Shown: positions 46,633-57,683, numbered from the stretch's first letter. The stretch: 64,000 bases of DNA from Elymus sibiricus (GCA_039707655.1 CM077665.1:77935954-77999953); one strand, 5' to 3'. Notes: a model not told the origin generated them from the letters alone. Numbers and translations are program-made.

Positions 46633-49155
46633 GCATGCTATGGATCCAAAACCAAAGAGGACAATACTTGAATCTATGCATTATGCCTAGCTAGGGGCGT
46701 AAAACGATAGCGCTTGTTGGGAGGCAACCCAATGAATAAATTTATTTTTGCTTGTTTCTTTCTGTTTTTGAGTGTTGAAAAAATTATGCCTCTGTTATGA
46801 TTGTGTTTTTATGGTTTATTTAGTGTTTTTGCCAAGTAGAGCCTTTATGATGATTCATAAGATGAGTAGAAACGATGCTGAATCTGTAACAGAAACTTTG
46901 CGTCTAGTGTTTTAATTTTCATTTTTTTACTGGAACGTGATCTTGAGCTGAAATTTTAACACAGTGTTTATATACAACTTCTTTATGTTGTCCTAATTTT
47001 TCAGAATTTTTAGAGTTACATAAGTATGGTTAGAGTACAGATTACTACAGACTGTTCTGTTTAAGGCAGATTCTGGTTTCGTTGCATTGTGTGCTTGTTT
47101 TGATGAATCTATGGGTTATATTGAAGGGTATGAGCCATGGTAAAGTTAAAATACAGTAGGTATAATGCAATAACAAAATATTATTGGGTTTGCAACAGCA
47201 CCTAAAGTAGTGATTTGCTTTATTATACTAACGGATCTCACGAAGATTTTGTTGAGTTTTGTGTGATTGAAGTTTTCAAGTTTTGGGTGAGATCACGATG
47301 GATGAAGGAATAAGGAGTGAAAAAAGCCTAAGCTTGGGGATGCTACAGAACCCCCAAGATATATCCAGAGATAAACAAGCAACTAAGCTTGGGGATGCCC
47401 CCGAGTGGCATCCCCTCTTTCTTCTAACGACCATCGGTATTTTACTTGGAGCTATATTTTTATTCGTCACATATCATGAGTTTTGCTTGGAGCATCTTGT
47501 ATCTTTGCTTGCTTTGCTTGCTAGTTTGTCACTTGTATCCTTTCTGGACACACCTATTTGGGAGAGCCAAAATTATGCTATGATTTGTTAGAATTGCTCT
47601 CTATGCTTCACTTAAACTTTTTGAGCGATAGAATTGCTCTAGTGCTTCACTTTTATATTTTTGAGCACGGTGTGCTTGGAATTTTTTTGTAGAAATACTC
47701 TAATGCTTCACTCAGATTAATTTGAGAGTTAGTAAATTTTGAAGAAATCCTCTCATGCTTCACATATACTATTTTGAGAGTTGAAAACTCTATGCTCATG
47801 TGCTTCACTTAAATTTGTTTAAGCTTGTCAAAAAGCAATGGCAATATATGAAACTAGCCCCAAAGTGATAGATATCCAAGGAGGATATAATAAAAAATTT
47901 CATGAAGATCATTGGACAAATTAAACTTGATTCTTTGTAATAGTTATGATGATAGTAATATGTGAGTCATGTTAGTGAGTAATTATGCTTAAGTAGGAAT
48001 ATTGGTGTTAAGGTTTGTGATTCCCTATGCAAGTACGAAAGTCAATAGTTGTGCAATGAAATTACATCCTACTTATGGTGCATTATTCGGTGTTAGTTAT
48101 GCTCAATGCTCACTTATGTGAATTTTCGTTTCTTGGTTTGGTTGCTTCTCAATCTATTTGCTAGCCTCCATTTGTACTAAGTAGAAATACTACTTGTGCA
48201 TCCAAAATCCTTAAACCAAGTTTTGCCTTATGAGTCCACCATACCTACCTATATGCGGTATTTCCATGCCGTTCCAAGCAAATTTGTATGTGCCATCTCT
48301 AATTTTCAAAATAAACTTCTCTTTTATGTGCTCGTACCGCTCATGAAACGGTAGGGAGTGTCCAATATTTTTCCATGCTAGATGTGTTATTCTCAAGATG
48401 AATGTTTATTCACTTGTCATGGCACGAGAGTGCGGCGGTAATAGGGATGCCCATTCCCGAAATGAAAAAGAAAAATATTTACTTTTTGTTCTAAAATAAT
48501 AAATTCCTTGTAAAGTGTTGGTATGGAAGGCAACCATGTATACGGCCCGCCATGGAATGTGAAAGAAAGGTGGAAAAAGGAATAAACTTTATTTTCTGTT
48601 TGGGAACCGCCTATGATATATCTAGCATGGAAAGTATTGTGAACTAGTTTGTCGTTTTCGTTGACAGGAAAGGCATGCCACCCGAAATATTTTTCTCTCT
48701 CAATTTAAAACTTTGAGCTCTGGCACCTCTACAAATCCCTACTTCCCTCTGCGAAGGGCCTATCTATTTACTTTATGCAATTTTTATTTTTACTTTGAGT
48801 CTCCATTTTCTCTTATAAAGCACCAACTAGGGGGCACTATGATCGTACTTGAGCATTGGGTGTAGATAATATTTGAGTGTGTTTCATGAATGGATCAATG
48901 ATTGAGCATGATGGGCTAGGGATAACTTTCTTTAGTGTTGATATTTTGAAAGACATGGTTGCTTGTTGGCATGCTTGAGTATTGAAGTCATTATGTTAAA
49001 ACTAGACTATTGCTTTGAATCATCTAAAAGTCCAAATGTCCCTGCTACAATAGAAAAGAATATGAGATGAATATGTTAGGCAGCATTCCACATCAAAAAT
49101 TCTGTTTTTATCATTTACCTACTCGAGGACGAGTAGGAATTAAGCTTGGGGATGC
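46633..49155 (+). other. non-coding interior and purine tract of gag-protease element
   Basis: About 2.5 kb, reverse-order match of 4181-6659. It holds the reversed TAAGTGAAGCA repeats at about 47600-47815 and ends in TTAAGCTTGGGGATGC before the LTR. The duplication breakpoint lies at 46701-46704. Confidence 0.7.
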
Positions 49156-50716
49156 TGATACGTCTCCAACGTATCTATAATTTTTTCTTGCTCCATGCTG
49201 TTATATTATCATTCTTGGATGTTTTACAATCACTTTATAGCAACTTTATATCATTTTTTGGGACTAACCTATTGACATAGTGCCAAAGTGCCAGTTGCTG
49301 TTTTTGCTTGTTTGTTACTTCGCAGAAAATCAGTACCAAACGGAGTCCAATCGCGATGAAACTTTTTGGAGTTTTTTTTCTGGACCAGAAGACACCCGGT
49401 GGGCCAAAGAAGTGCCAGAGAGGTGGGCTGTGGAGGCCACAACCCACCAGGGCGCGCCAGGGGGCCTCCGGCGCGCACTGATGGGTTGTGCCCTCCACTG
49501 CCTCTGATGCCTATAAATACCCAAATATTCAGAAAACCCTAGGGGAGTCGACGAAAAACACATCCAGCCGCCGCAAGTTCTAGAGCCTCAAGATCCAATC
49601 TAACACCATCACGGAGGGGTTCATCTTCTTCGTAGGTGCATCTCCGATGATGCGTGAGTAGTCCACCATAGACCTACGGGTCCGTAGGCAGTAGCTAGAT
49701 GGTTTCCTCTCTCTCTTTTGATTCTCAATACAATGGTCTCTTGGAGATCTATTTGATGTAAACTTTTGCGGTGTGTTTGTTGGGATCCGATGAATTTTGA
49801 GTTCTTGATCAGTTTCTATCCACGAATATTATTTGAGTCTTCTTTGATCTCTTATATGCATGATTGCTTATAGCCTCGTATTTCTTCTTCGAATCTTTGG
49901 TTTAGGTAGGCCGACTAGATCGATTTTTCTTGCCATGGGAAGAGGTGCTTTGTGATGGGTTCGATCTTGCGGTGTCCTTTCCCTGTGACAGAAGGGGCAG
50001 CAAGGCACACATGTATCATTGCCATTAAGGATAACAAGATGGGGTCTATTCCTACATGAATAGATCTTGTCTACATCATGTCATCGTTCTTATTGCATTA
50101 CTCCGTTTTCCCATGAACTTAATACACTAGATGCATGCTAGATAGCGGTCGATGTGTGGAGTAATAGTGGTAGATGCAGGCAGGAGTCGGTCTACTTATC
50201 TTGGACGTGATGCCTATATAATGATCATCGCCCTGGATATCGTCATGATTATTTGATCTTCTATCAATTGCCCAACAGTAATTTGTTCACCTACCGTGTG
50301 CTATACTCATGAGAGAAGCCACTAGTGACACCTACGGCCCCTGGGTCTACTTTTCCAACATATTGCTTTCCGATCTATCTTTTTGCCTCTTTGTTTTCAG
50401 ATCTACTAAACCAAAAACCCAAAAATATATTGCTGCACTTTTTATTTGCCCTTTTTATTTTGTGTTCTTGAGAGATCTATCTCTCCTATATATCATTACC
50501 TAATCTATATTTTTACCGTAGAGAGATTGGCAACCTCTCTTACGCGTCGGGTTGCAAGTATTTGTTATTTGTGTGCAGGTGCTGCTTATTGGGTGGTGGT
50601 GATCCTCCTACTGGTTCGATACCTTGGTTTCATAACTAAGGGAAATACTTACCGTCGATGTGCTGCATCATTCCTTCCTCTTTGGGGAAATACCGACGTA
50701 GTCTCAAGCCACGTCA
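49156..50716 (+). repeat. 3' LTR of gag-protease element
   Basis: 1561 bp, TGATACGTCTCC ... GCCACGTCA, same family as 2596-4166, 7713-9284 and the interrupted LTR at 19339. Confidence 0.92.
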
Positions 50717-51431
50717 CCGCTCCAATGCCAGAGGTGAATGTCGCCGAGTTGGAGGCACTGCTGGACTCCTACCGCTCCTCCCGCGGCATCTGCCACGACC
50801 GCTGGCGGTACCACGTCCGTTAGATGGAGTTATAAGCTGTCTTCAAGGAGATCGACGAGGCGGCAGATGAAGTGTATGACAAGAGCGAGGATGAGGAGAC
50901 GTCCCCAACTCCGTCACGACCACGAAGCCAGCACGTCCTTAGACGCTGTCAGCAGCGAGGAAGAGTAGAGCATGGGAGGTCGCCGATGCCCGGGTCCAGG
51001 AAGGCCACCACTCTTTCGCTGTCGCTGAACCCAAGGTTGGCAGGCTCAGATCGCCGACCGATTAGCCGCTTGCAGGCCGCAGAGGCGGAGCTTCAGTTCC
51101 CGGGGCTCATGGTCTGCCGAACATGGGGAACCGGTGTCGGCGGTCATTTGGAGTAGTTTTGGAGTAGGTTAAGCCCAAGTATGCTGAAATGTAATGAGTT
51201 TGCTCCGGTTTAGATGCAATGCATCATCTTCTATGTAAAATTATCCAAGTATGAATGAAAATTGTCCGGTTTGTTTAAAAATTGTTCAATTTCGATAAAT
51301 TTCTTCCGAAATGTAACCAGATATATGCAGATAGCTTTGGTTGGTCGGCTCCCGTATTCGTGTAGGACTGGTCCCCCCGGTCTGCGGACAGATGCGGTGG
51401 GCGATTTGCGGGTCAACGTTGGAGATGCCTT

Positions 51432-54400
51432 GAGGTGTCATTCGTTCTTTTGGCCCATAAGAGAGGCCTCAAGAGAGAACCTAGAGGACCACCCAGCCCC
51501 ATCCAACCCAGGTCCATCAGCCAGCGCATCAAGAGCACCGATCTGGCTCAACAAAACATCTTTATCCCTACGAGCATCGGCCGCCCGGTTCCTGCCCCAG
51601 CCACGAAGAAATTGTCTCGACATCCTGGAGAAAAAGCTCCAGTCGTCTATAGGGCCATAAGAGCATGGAACCAAGGACATGAGGGAGGAAATTTTATATA
51701 AAACAAGAGTCACAAACCCATCAACCAAAAGCCACGATGAGTAAAATTAGAACTGTTTGGAAGGGCAAACCGACAATTCCCCAAAGTCCATCGCCAACGG
51801 AGTATGGCCAGACCCAATGTGAGCATGGGCGACCAAGGAGGAGCGGGGGAAGAGAGCTTCCCTACTAGGACAAACCAAAACTCTATCCAAGACCGAGCGG
51901 ACAGAAGAAGCTTGCCTATTATTCCAAGTGAAACGGGCTCCCTCTCAAAACAGGCTTTCACCCCGCTTTATATATAAAGCAAGCACCGAACCAAGTACAT
52001 GGCCGAACGGTACAAGGTGGTGAGGTAGCCTTCAAACTACGCTACCTAAAGAAAGCATAGGGAAAACTGAGTACAACGCCACCCAATGCCCTAAACACCT
52101 AAGCTCCACGACAACGCCCCCAGGAGGGAAAACAGCGCAAAGCGTCGCCGCTGCCGAGTTCGGAAGGGACAAAGGTCTTCACCAGGAACCCTGGCACGAA
52201 GAGGAGCACCACGACGACGTCTTCAGGAAGATAGCGGCGCCCGCAAGCGTCGCCGTCGTCGGCGACAAGGCGCAGAGCTTTCGCTCGGTAGCTCCCCAGT
52301 GCCACCACGAGGTCTTTAGGACAGGCGCAACGAGTTCAGCTTCCCAGGTCCGGATCGGGGCGACGCCACTGCCAAAGACAGGGAGAGCGCCTGAGCCACC
52401 AACCGCCACCCTCCTGCCGCCCACACGACCAAGAGGGGGCCACCACCACCGACATGGTTCCCGTAGAAGAGCCAACCATGCGGACCGCCATCCGAAGCCA
52501 CCACTCTAGAATCCACGTCCAAGCCACCACCATGCGTCCACATCACGGAGCACCAACCTCGGAAGGAGGAAGGAAAGGGGTCTCCTTTCCTTCCTAGCCC
52601 GACATCAGTCACGGGATCTGGGTCGACGCCCCCACAGCAGAGCGCGTCCACACCCGCGTCCCCAGCCAGTCCCGGTGGACCGGGGGGACACAATCCTGTA
52701 ACTACCGACGACCGCCACCGAGCCCGCTCGCGTGAGGCCTCAACCATTGTCACCAGCACCGATCTGCCCGACATGACAGCGGAGACTCGACCACCACCAC
52801 CAACCACCATACCCGCGAGGAGAGAGATCTCAGCCCGCGAGCACCACCCGGGCCAAGCCCAATCTTACCTACCCGGCGCAACCGCACTGACCCGCCCCAT
52901 GCCCAAACCTAGCCCACCCAAGCACGGACCCGAGGACAGAGCCACCGCCATCGCGCGTGCAGCAAGCTCGGCACCGCAACCGACACCCGGCCAACCCCAC
53001 TTGTCGCCAGCTCGGTCCAAGGAGCAGGGAGATCGCCACCACCACCCAGCGCTGCCAGCCAGAGCCCATCCGCCAGATCTGCAGCGCCATGAGCTAGACC
53101 GGCCCGCACCCCCGCCACGGCCGCCTATAGCCGCGCGAGCAAGCCGGAAAGAACCCGCCTTTACCTCAAGGCGGCCACGAACTAGCCCCTCCACACCGCC
53201 GCCTCCACCGTGTCGCCCCGCCCAGGCAGAGGCCTCCGGCCCGTGCCACCCGTAGCCCGTGTAGCCTACACGTAGCAGGACGACAAATCTGGGCGGATCC
53301 CATGCCGTCGCCGCATCTCTGCCCACGCGTGCTCCACCACCTGAGAAGGCCTGTGCAGCCGTCGCACCACCTGCGACCACCAGGGCGCCGCCGAGCCACC
53401 GAAAATCGACGCTGCCGCCACCCCACGTGTCCGCTGTCGCGCCGCCGAGCCCTGCACCAGCTCCGCCTCTCCGTCGGCCCACCATCCCGCGCCAGCCAGG
53501 TGCCCCGAGCGGAGAGGAAGATGCAGCTCCACCGCCGCCGCTTGGTGGCTGCGGGTGAGGACGGCTGAAGGGAGAGGGGTGGAGGCCAGCGAGGGTAGTG
53601 ATCCCCCGTCCGCTCACGGGAGCGGCGTGAGGGAGAGAGGAGGGGACACGCAAAACTATGCTACCTAAAGAAAGCATAGGGAAAACTAAGTACAACACCA
53701 CCCAATGCCCTAAACACCTAAACTCCACGACAACGCCCCCAGGAGGGAAAACGGCGCAAAGCGTCACCGCTGCCGAGTCTAGAAGGGACAAAGGTCTTCA
53801 CCCGGAATCCTGGCACGAAGAGGAGCACCACGATGACGTCTTTAGGAAGATAGCGGCGCCCGCAAGCGTTGCCGTCGTTGGCGACAAGGCGCAGAGCTTT
53901 TGCTCGACAGATCCAAAGTGCCACCACGATGTCTTTAGGACAGGCGCAACGAGTTCAGCTCCCCAGGTCTGGATCGGGGCGACGCCACTGCCAAAGACAG
54001 GGAGAGCGCCTGAGCCACCCACTGCCAACCTCCTGCCGCCCACATGACCAAGAGGGGGCCACCACCACCGACATGGTGTCCACCGGAGAGCCAACCATGC
54101 GGACCGCCATCCGAAGCTGCCGCGGGTAGGGATCCCCCGTCTCGTAGCGCGTTGTTGCTGATGAATTCATTAAAAGCCGGGGCCCTAGGCCAAGCAAAGT
54201 TGTCATATTTTTATCTGACGACGACCGATGGAAGTTAAAATCGCCTCTCAGAACGAAAGGGAGGGATGAGTTCTTGATCTTGGTCGATAATTCATCCACA
54301 AAAAGTTGGGAGACGGAATGGTCTGCCGACCGTAAACAAGAATGACTTTCCAAAGCTTGTTGAGAGATTTGTGGAGCACAACCATACTAGCGAAGAAAAT

Positions 54401-54550
54401 CTCATGGTCGAAAGAAACAAAATCAAAGACATCCAGCTTAGCTCCAAGAAGAAACCCACCGGAATTACCCAGCCAGCGCCAAGCAAAACGATCCGCCCCA
54501 ACGATCGAAGCCAACTCACAGTGAGAGAAAGATTCTTTCACCGCAATTCA
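51432..54550 (-). pseudogene. LINE endonuclease/RT fragment, split by another repeat
   Basis: On the - strand, 54541-54131 encodes the endonuclease N-terminal part (ELASIVGADRFAWRWLGNSGG, then LPFVLRGDFNFHRSSSDKN, the GDFN motif). The domain resumes at about 51960 with RGARFTWNNRQ and continues into the linker before RT (QFLRGWGRNRAADARRDKD, ALDALADGPGL) to 51432. Between them lies the repeat 51966-54130. Several frame changes. RT proper is missing, cut off at the end of the TIR-type repeat. Confidence 0.75.
51966..54130 (-). mobile_element. ORF-less LINE-like repeat, partial dimer
   Basis: On the - strand the full monomer runs from a GC-rich start (CCCTCCTCTCTCCCTCACGC, about 53650) to a 3' end TTTATATATAAAGCGGGGTG at about 51966-51985, a tail type common in grass LINEs. 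A partial copy of its 3' half (54125-53650, equivalent to 52500-52022) precedes it head to tail. No endonuclease or RT. GC-rich ORFs here (for example 308 codons at 52865-53791) look non-coding. Confidence 0.55.
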
Positions 54551-54841
54551 TATAGCAAGATCATAACATGTAGTTGCTGCGGCACAAAATAATGGATAGT
54601 TGCTGCAGCAAAGAATCATGGGAAAAGAAAAGAGAGAAGTCTGAAGAAAACCTTGTATCCGTACATCGAGTCGGAATCTCACCCTTAACTCTCAACCCTT
54701 GAAATTAGGACCATAAAGCGTATCGATCCCGCTCAATCTTGACCCTATCCCATCCTAGTATTGTTTGTCGCACCGGGAAAGGGCCAATCCCGAGTCCCGA
54801 CTGGGTAATCGCTCCTCTCACTAGCAATGCGGGCCTACGTG

Positions 54842-55200
54842 ACCGCGCGCAGCGCGAGTGGTTGGGAGCCGGTGGTAGCTCCCAGCCCGCCCGGGTTCGA
54901 TCCCCAGCGGGGACGAATTTCTGGGCGTCTCACTGCGCTACACTGTTCATTAGGAACACTGTAGCTAATAATTTCGCATGTACCTCTCGACGTCTACGAG
55001 CCACAGGCGAGGACAACGTGCCCGTTGTTCCCGGAATCCTGGACTTCGAAAGTCTCACTAGACGGATTAGAGATATAGGTTGTAGATCTGGTTTAGGTGC
55101 ATGGTCGGGGGCGTGAGTTGTGGTGTGCGTGCGTGTGGTGTGCGTGACTGTGCGTCTGAACAGATGCTACAGCTTGTATTCTCAGGAGAGGCTAAAAAAA
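54842..55200 (+). mobile_element. tRNA-derived SINE with 16-bp TSD
   Basis: A 359-bp insertion. The head has a GAGTGGTTGGGAGCCGG A-box region and a perfect B box GGGTTCGATCC at about 54893-54903. The tail is an A run at 55194-55200. The flanks AATGCGGGCCTACGTG (54826-54841) and AATGCGGGTCTACGTG (55201-55216) differ at one base, as expected for LINE-machinery insertion. Confidence 0.85.
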
Positions 55201-55216
55201 AATGCGGGTCTACGTG

Positions 55217-55598
55217 CCATATACATCTTCCGCGCCAGTCTCTCTCCCTTGAGCCCCCTCTCTCTATCTCCTCGCAACTGTTCCCGTCATGGGCGCTAGC
55301 GTCTCGCTCGTCCACCCCGAATCCTTCTCCTCGATTGCCACGTGCACTCCGCTCTCCAGGCGTCGCTCCATGCTGTCCGCTTTGCCCTCGTCTCCCTCCC
55401 GGACTCCCGGTCTTCATCGGCACTCCAGCTCTGCCTCGCTGTCCTGTTACTACTGGTGGGCGCCACGGTGGTCGGACATTGCCATTCTGGGAACAGGCGG
55501 CTGGCGTGTGCGGCGAGCTCCATGGCGTGCCAAGACGAGGTCGAGTGAACGGACCTCACGCCCGTGCGTTCCGGGCGCTGCAAGCCCCCACGTTATGC

Positions 55599-55659
<61 letters not shown>

Positions 55660-55755
55660 GAGCTTCCGTTGTGTTCTTGCTGCTGCTGGCCAGCGAGTCA
55701 ACGCCATTGTCCTCAGCGAGGCTCTGACTCTGTCCGGCTCACTGAAGCATTCTTG
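55217..55755. other. GC-rich region without recognised gene
   Basis: Two overlapping ORFs (55101-55727 and 55289-55756) match nothing I recognise, and their C-termini come from the CT repeat. It could hold a gene fragment; no support. Confidence 0.35.
55601..55656. repeat. (CT)28 microsatellite
   Basis: An uninterrupted CT run of 28 units. Confidence 0.95.
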
Positions 55756-55945
55756 AGATGATTTTGACTACATTTCGGTGATGCATGCTTGTACACACCA
55801 GGTGTTTGATTAATGTCGACGGTAGGAGCAGGCTTTCAGACTACTACTCGGGTAGTTTTAACTAAATTTCAGTGATGTATGCTTGTGCACACCAGATGTT
55901 TGATTAATGTCGATGGTACTAGGAGCAGGCTTTCAGACCCCTCGG
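55756..55945. repeat. tandem duplication of about 90 bp
   Basis: GATGATTTTGACTACATTTC ... TGTTTGATTAATGTCGACGG ... GCAGGCTTTCAGAC is repeated directly with several substitutions; the second copy begins at about 55852. Confidence 0.8.
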
Positions 55946-56212
55946 GTAGGCGCTGCGCGCGGGGAAGATATGGGACAACAACAACGGCATAGGAGGCGTA
56001 GACGACATATATATGAATACGCTAGCACAAAGCCTCCCTCTCAATACGCTACTACAGATACATAATCAATTATCGCCTCATCGGATCGGTTATCCTTGCA
56101 CGACATATGAACTGCCCCGAAAACTGCCGAACAATCATACCCCAAACCGCCTGAAATTGGCCAATGCAAAGCATAAACAGGTTTGAAACTTGCCTTTAGA
56201 ATGTCCAAGTAT
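55946..56212. other. downstream flank of the peroxidase gene
   Basis: About 270 bp without recognised feature. Confidence 0.4.
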
Positions 56213-56218
56213 TTTATT
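56213..56218 (-). terminator. poly(A) signal of peroxidase gene
   Basis: AATAAA on the - strand, about 95 bp after the stop codon. Confidence 0.55.
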
Positions 56219-56313
56219 CTGATATTATAAACTCGTCAATGGGCAATGGTAACCGGACGAGAACGAGATTAGCCTGCACCGCAGGACACATTGCATTGAT
56301 AATAAACTTTTAC

Positions 56314-57470
56314 TCAATTCGCCCGCCGGCAGCTCAGCCGAATCTCGCCGTTGCTCCCGGTCAACGCCAAGTTGCCCAGCTTGACCATGGCGGCGGCGAA
56401 GTCGGCCGCGAAGAGGGATCCGTTGGCGGCGTACGCCCGGACGATCCCGTCCGTGGTGCTGTTGCTAGCGCCGCCGCCGAAGAGCTCCTGGTCCGAACGA
56501 AGGAGGACGCGCCGGGCGATGAGGTCCTTGAAGAATGCGTTGTCAAACCTGTATGGTCCCTGCAGCTCCAGCGGCGCAAGGTTGCTGTCGCCGCCAGTCC
56601 AGGGGCAGGCGCAGGCGCGGAGCTGCGCGGCGAACGTCGAGTCCACGCCCGTGTCGTTGTAGACATGGGTGCGGAAACTGGAGCACTGTGCGAACCCAAC
56701 CGTGTGCGCCCCGGACAGCGCGGCGAGGTCGCGGGCGTCGAGGCCCTTGGCTCTGAACGAGGAGAGGAGCGCGGGGAGTAACGAACCAGGGCTTGGAAGG
56801 TTAACGCTCGGGCTCGCCGTGAGAGCGTCTCTCCGCCCCAGCAGCACCGTCCAGTTCGGCCCCCCGAGCTGCACGCCACCAGCCCGTCACCCGGCGTTAG
56901 TCGAACTCCCGAGACCATGGCGTAGCCGTGTCTACAAGAAAAACAGAGTTGAGCTTGATGCCGGCGTACCAGGCTGACGGCGTCACGGGCGGCGAGTGCC
57001 AGGACGTTGGCGCAGGAGACGGTGGCGTTGCAGGACGCCTCGACCTGAGCCTTGATTGCGTCGATGACCTCGTAGCCGCGCACCGAGTTCGCGTTCGGAA
57101 ACGCGTTCTTCTCGCCGGTGAAGTTCGCCGTGTCATCGAGAAGTATAGAGCCGTCGCAGCTCTGCAATACACGCCCGCATCAAAGGTCGAACTAGAACGA
57201 GAGAGATTTCGAACCGGGCGCACGAGAGGCAAGGCAATTTACATGGGCGAAGCAGTCGTGGAAGAAGAGGCGGAGAATGGAGGCGCCCATGCGCGGCTCA
57301 GTCTGCACGGCCTGCGCCATGCCACGGCGCACGATCTGCTGCAGCGCCGGGCAGGTTGCGTCGTAGAAGGTGGGCGAGAGCTGCGCCTGGGCGGTGGAGA
57401 GGGCCGCCACCGCAAGAACCGCAGCCGCCATCGTTACGCGTCGCGACAGCGCCACCAGCTCCATCATCAA
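56314..57470 (-). CDS. class III secretory peroxidase, three exons
   Basis: Exons on the - strand are 57243-57470 (76 codons), 56970-57161 (64) and 56314-56868 (184 plus stop). Introns of 81 and 101 bp both have GT...AG, and the protein is 324 residues, normal for plant class III peroxidases. Residues 1-29 are a signal peptide (mature start [12 protein letters not shown]), so it acts in the cell wall or vacuole, oxidising phenolics with hydrogen peroxide. The distal site is RLFFHDCF (Arg67, His71) and the proximal heme ligand is His195 in [12 protein letters not shown]. Glu93 and Asn99 of the hydrogen-bond network and the NLPSP motif are present. Oddity: the near-invariant Gly of GCDGS is Ser77 (SCDGS), in the distal calcium loop. 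The first splice junction gives FAH-SCDGS. It is otherwise intact and flanked by repeats. Confidence 0.88.
56869..56969 (-). other. peroxidase intron 2
   Basis: - strand donor CCTG/GTACGCC and acceptor GTGCAG/CTCGGGG, joining RDAVSL to LGGPNW, a classical intron position of class III peroxidases. Confidence 0.8.
57162..57242 (-). other. peroxidase intron 1
   Basis: - strand donor CAT/GTAAATTG and acceptor TATTGCAG/AGC. It falls after FFHDCFAH, the usual first-intron place in this family. Confidence 0.8.
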
Positions 57471-57683
57471 ACACTTGCGAGAGAAATGGAGTATGAGAAC
57501 TGCTGCTCTCCCAGTCTACCTCTGTATGTACTCCCTCCCAGCTCCACCGAGAGAAATGGAGTCAAACATCCAGCAAAGAGGCCATACGAGATGACCTGAC
57601 AGCGACGCTAATCCACAAATGAACTCACTTTCTACGGGAGGAAACAATACAGCTAGCTGGCCCCTGACTTCTCACTAAATTCA
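57471..57683 (-). other. upstream region of the peroxidase gene
   Basis: About 210 bp with no clear TATA box. GAGAAATGGAGT occurs twice (57481 and 57551). TACTCCCTCC at about 57529 resembles a Stowaway terminus, but no partner was found. Confidence 0.35.

Larger units (their letters stand above)
25903..46704 (+). repeat. tandem duplication, unit 2 (enlarged by insertions)
   Basis: Repeats unit 1 from AGTTCACGGG onward. It holds the array, tRNA-like/hairpin repeat, inhibitor gene 2, LINE-like repeat (dimer, with a 6.1-kb element inserted), TIR-type repeat end and gag-protease element. The part equivalent to 22045-23487 of unit 1 is missing, and Angela-type sequence stands in its place. Its right limit is the run AAAA at 46701-46704, where the original gypsy interior simply continues. 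Confidence 0.9.
36677..50716 (+). mobile_element. gag-protease-only gypsy element, TSD CCGCT, with nested copia sequence
   Basis: The 5' LTR start is at 36677 (TGATACGTCTCC) and the 3' LTR end at 50716, with CCGCT at 36672-36676 and 50717-50721. The 5' LTR survives only as 36677-36759 and 44282-44333; about 1.44 kb of its middle is lost and Angela-type sequence lies between. The primer site is 44344-44361, gag-protease 44590-46632, a non-coding interior 46633-49155, and the complete 3' LTR 49156-50716. It has no RT, RNase H or integrase. Confidence 0.9.
36419..51431 (+). mobile_element. TIR-type DNA repeat, unit 2, split by the gag-protease element
   Basis: Left part 36419-36676 (AGGGCATCTCCAACGCCGAC at the start), right part 50722-51431 (GTCAACGTTGGAGATGCCTT at the end). 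The TSD CCGCT of the gypsy element shows that both parts were once joined. The right part holds a short coding-like stretch at about 50726-50980 (MPEVNVAELEALLDSYRSS; later acidic EIDEAADEVYDKSEDEE) with an in-frame TAG. I do not recognise the protein. No transposase is seen. Confidence 0.45.

Noticed and set aside
25903..46704. Assembly artefact instead of a true tandem duplication
   Set aside because: The units differ by SNPs and indels and by separate insertions with their own TSDs; a collapsed or repeated contig would be identical. Long reads would still settle it.
52865..53791. 308-codon - strand ORF
   Set aside because: GC-rich, Gly/Ala/Arg-biased and inside an ORF-less LINE-like repeat; it contains part of the duplicated 3' region.
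54842..54910. Functional tRNA gene
   Set aside because: B box is perfect but the sequence has a 3' A tail and TSD, so it is a SINE head.
55101..55756. Two overlapping ORFs ending in Ser-Leu runs
   Set aside because: C-termini are products of the CT microsatellite and the 5' parts resemble no protein; the first frame starts inside the SINE.
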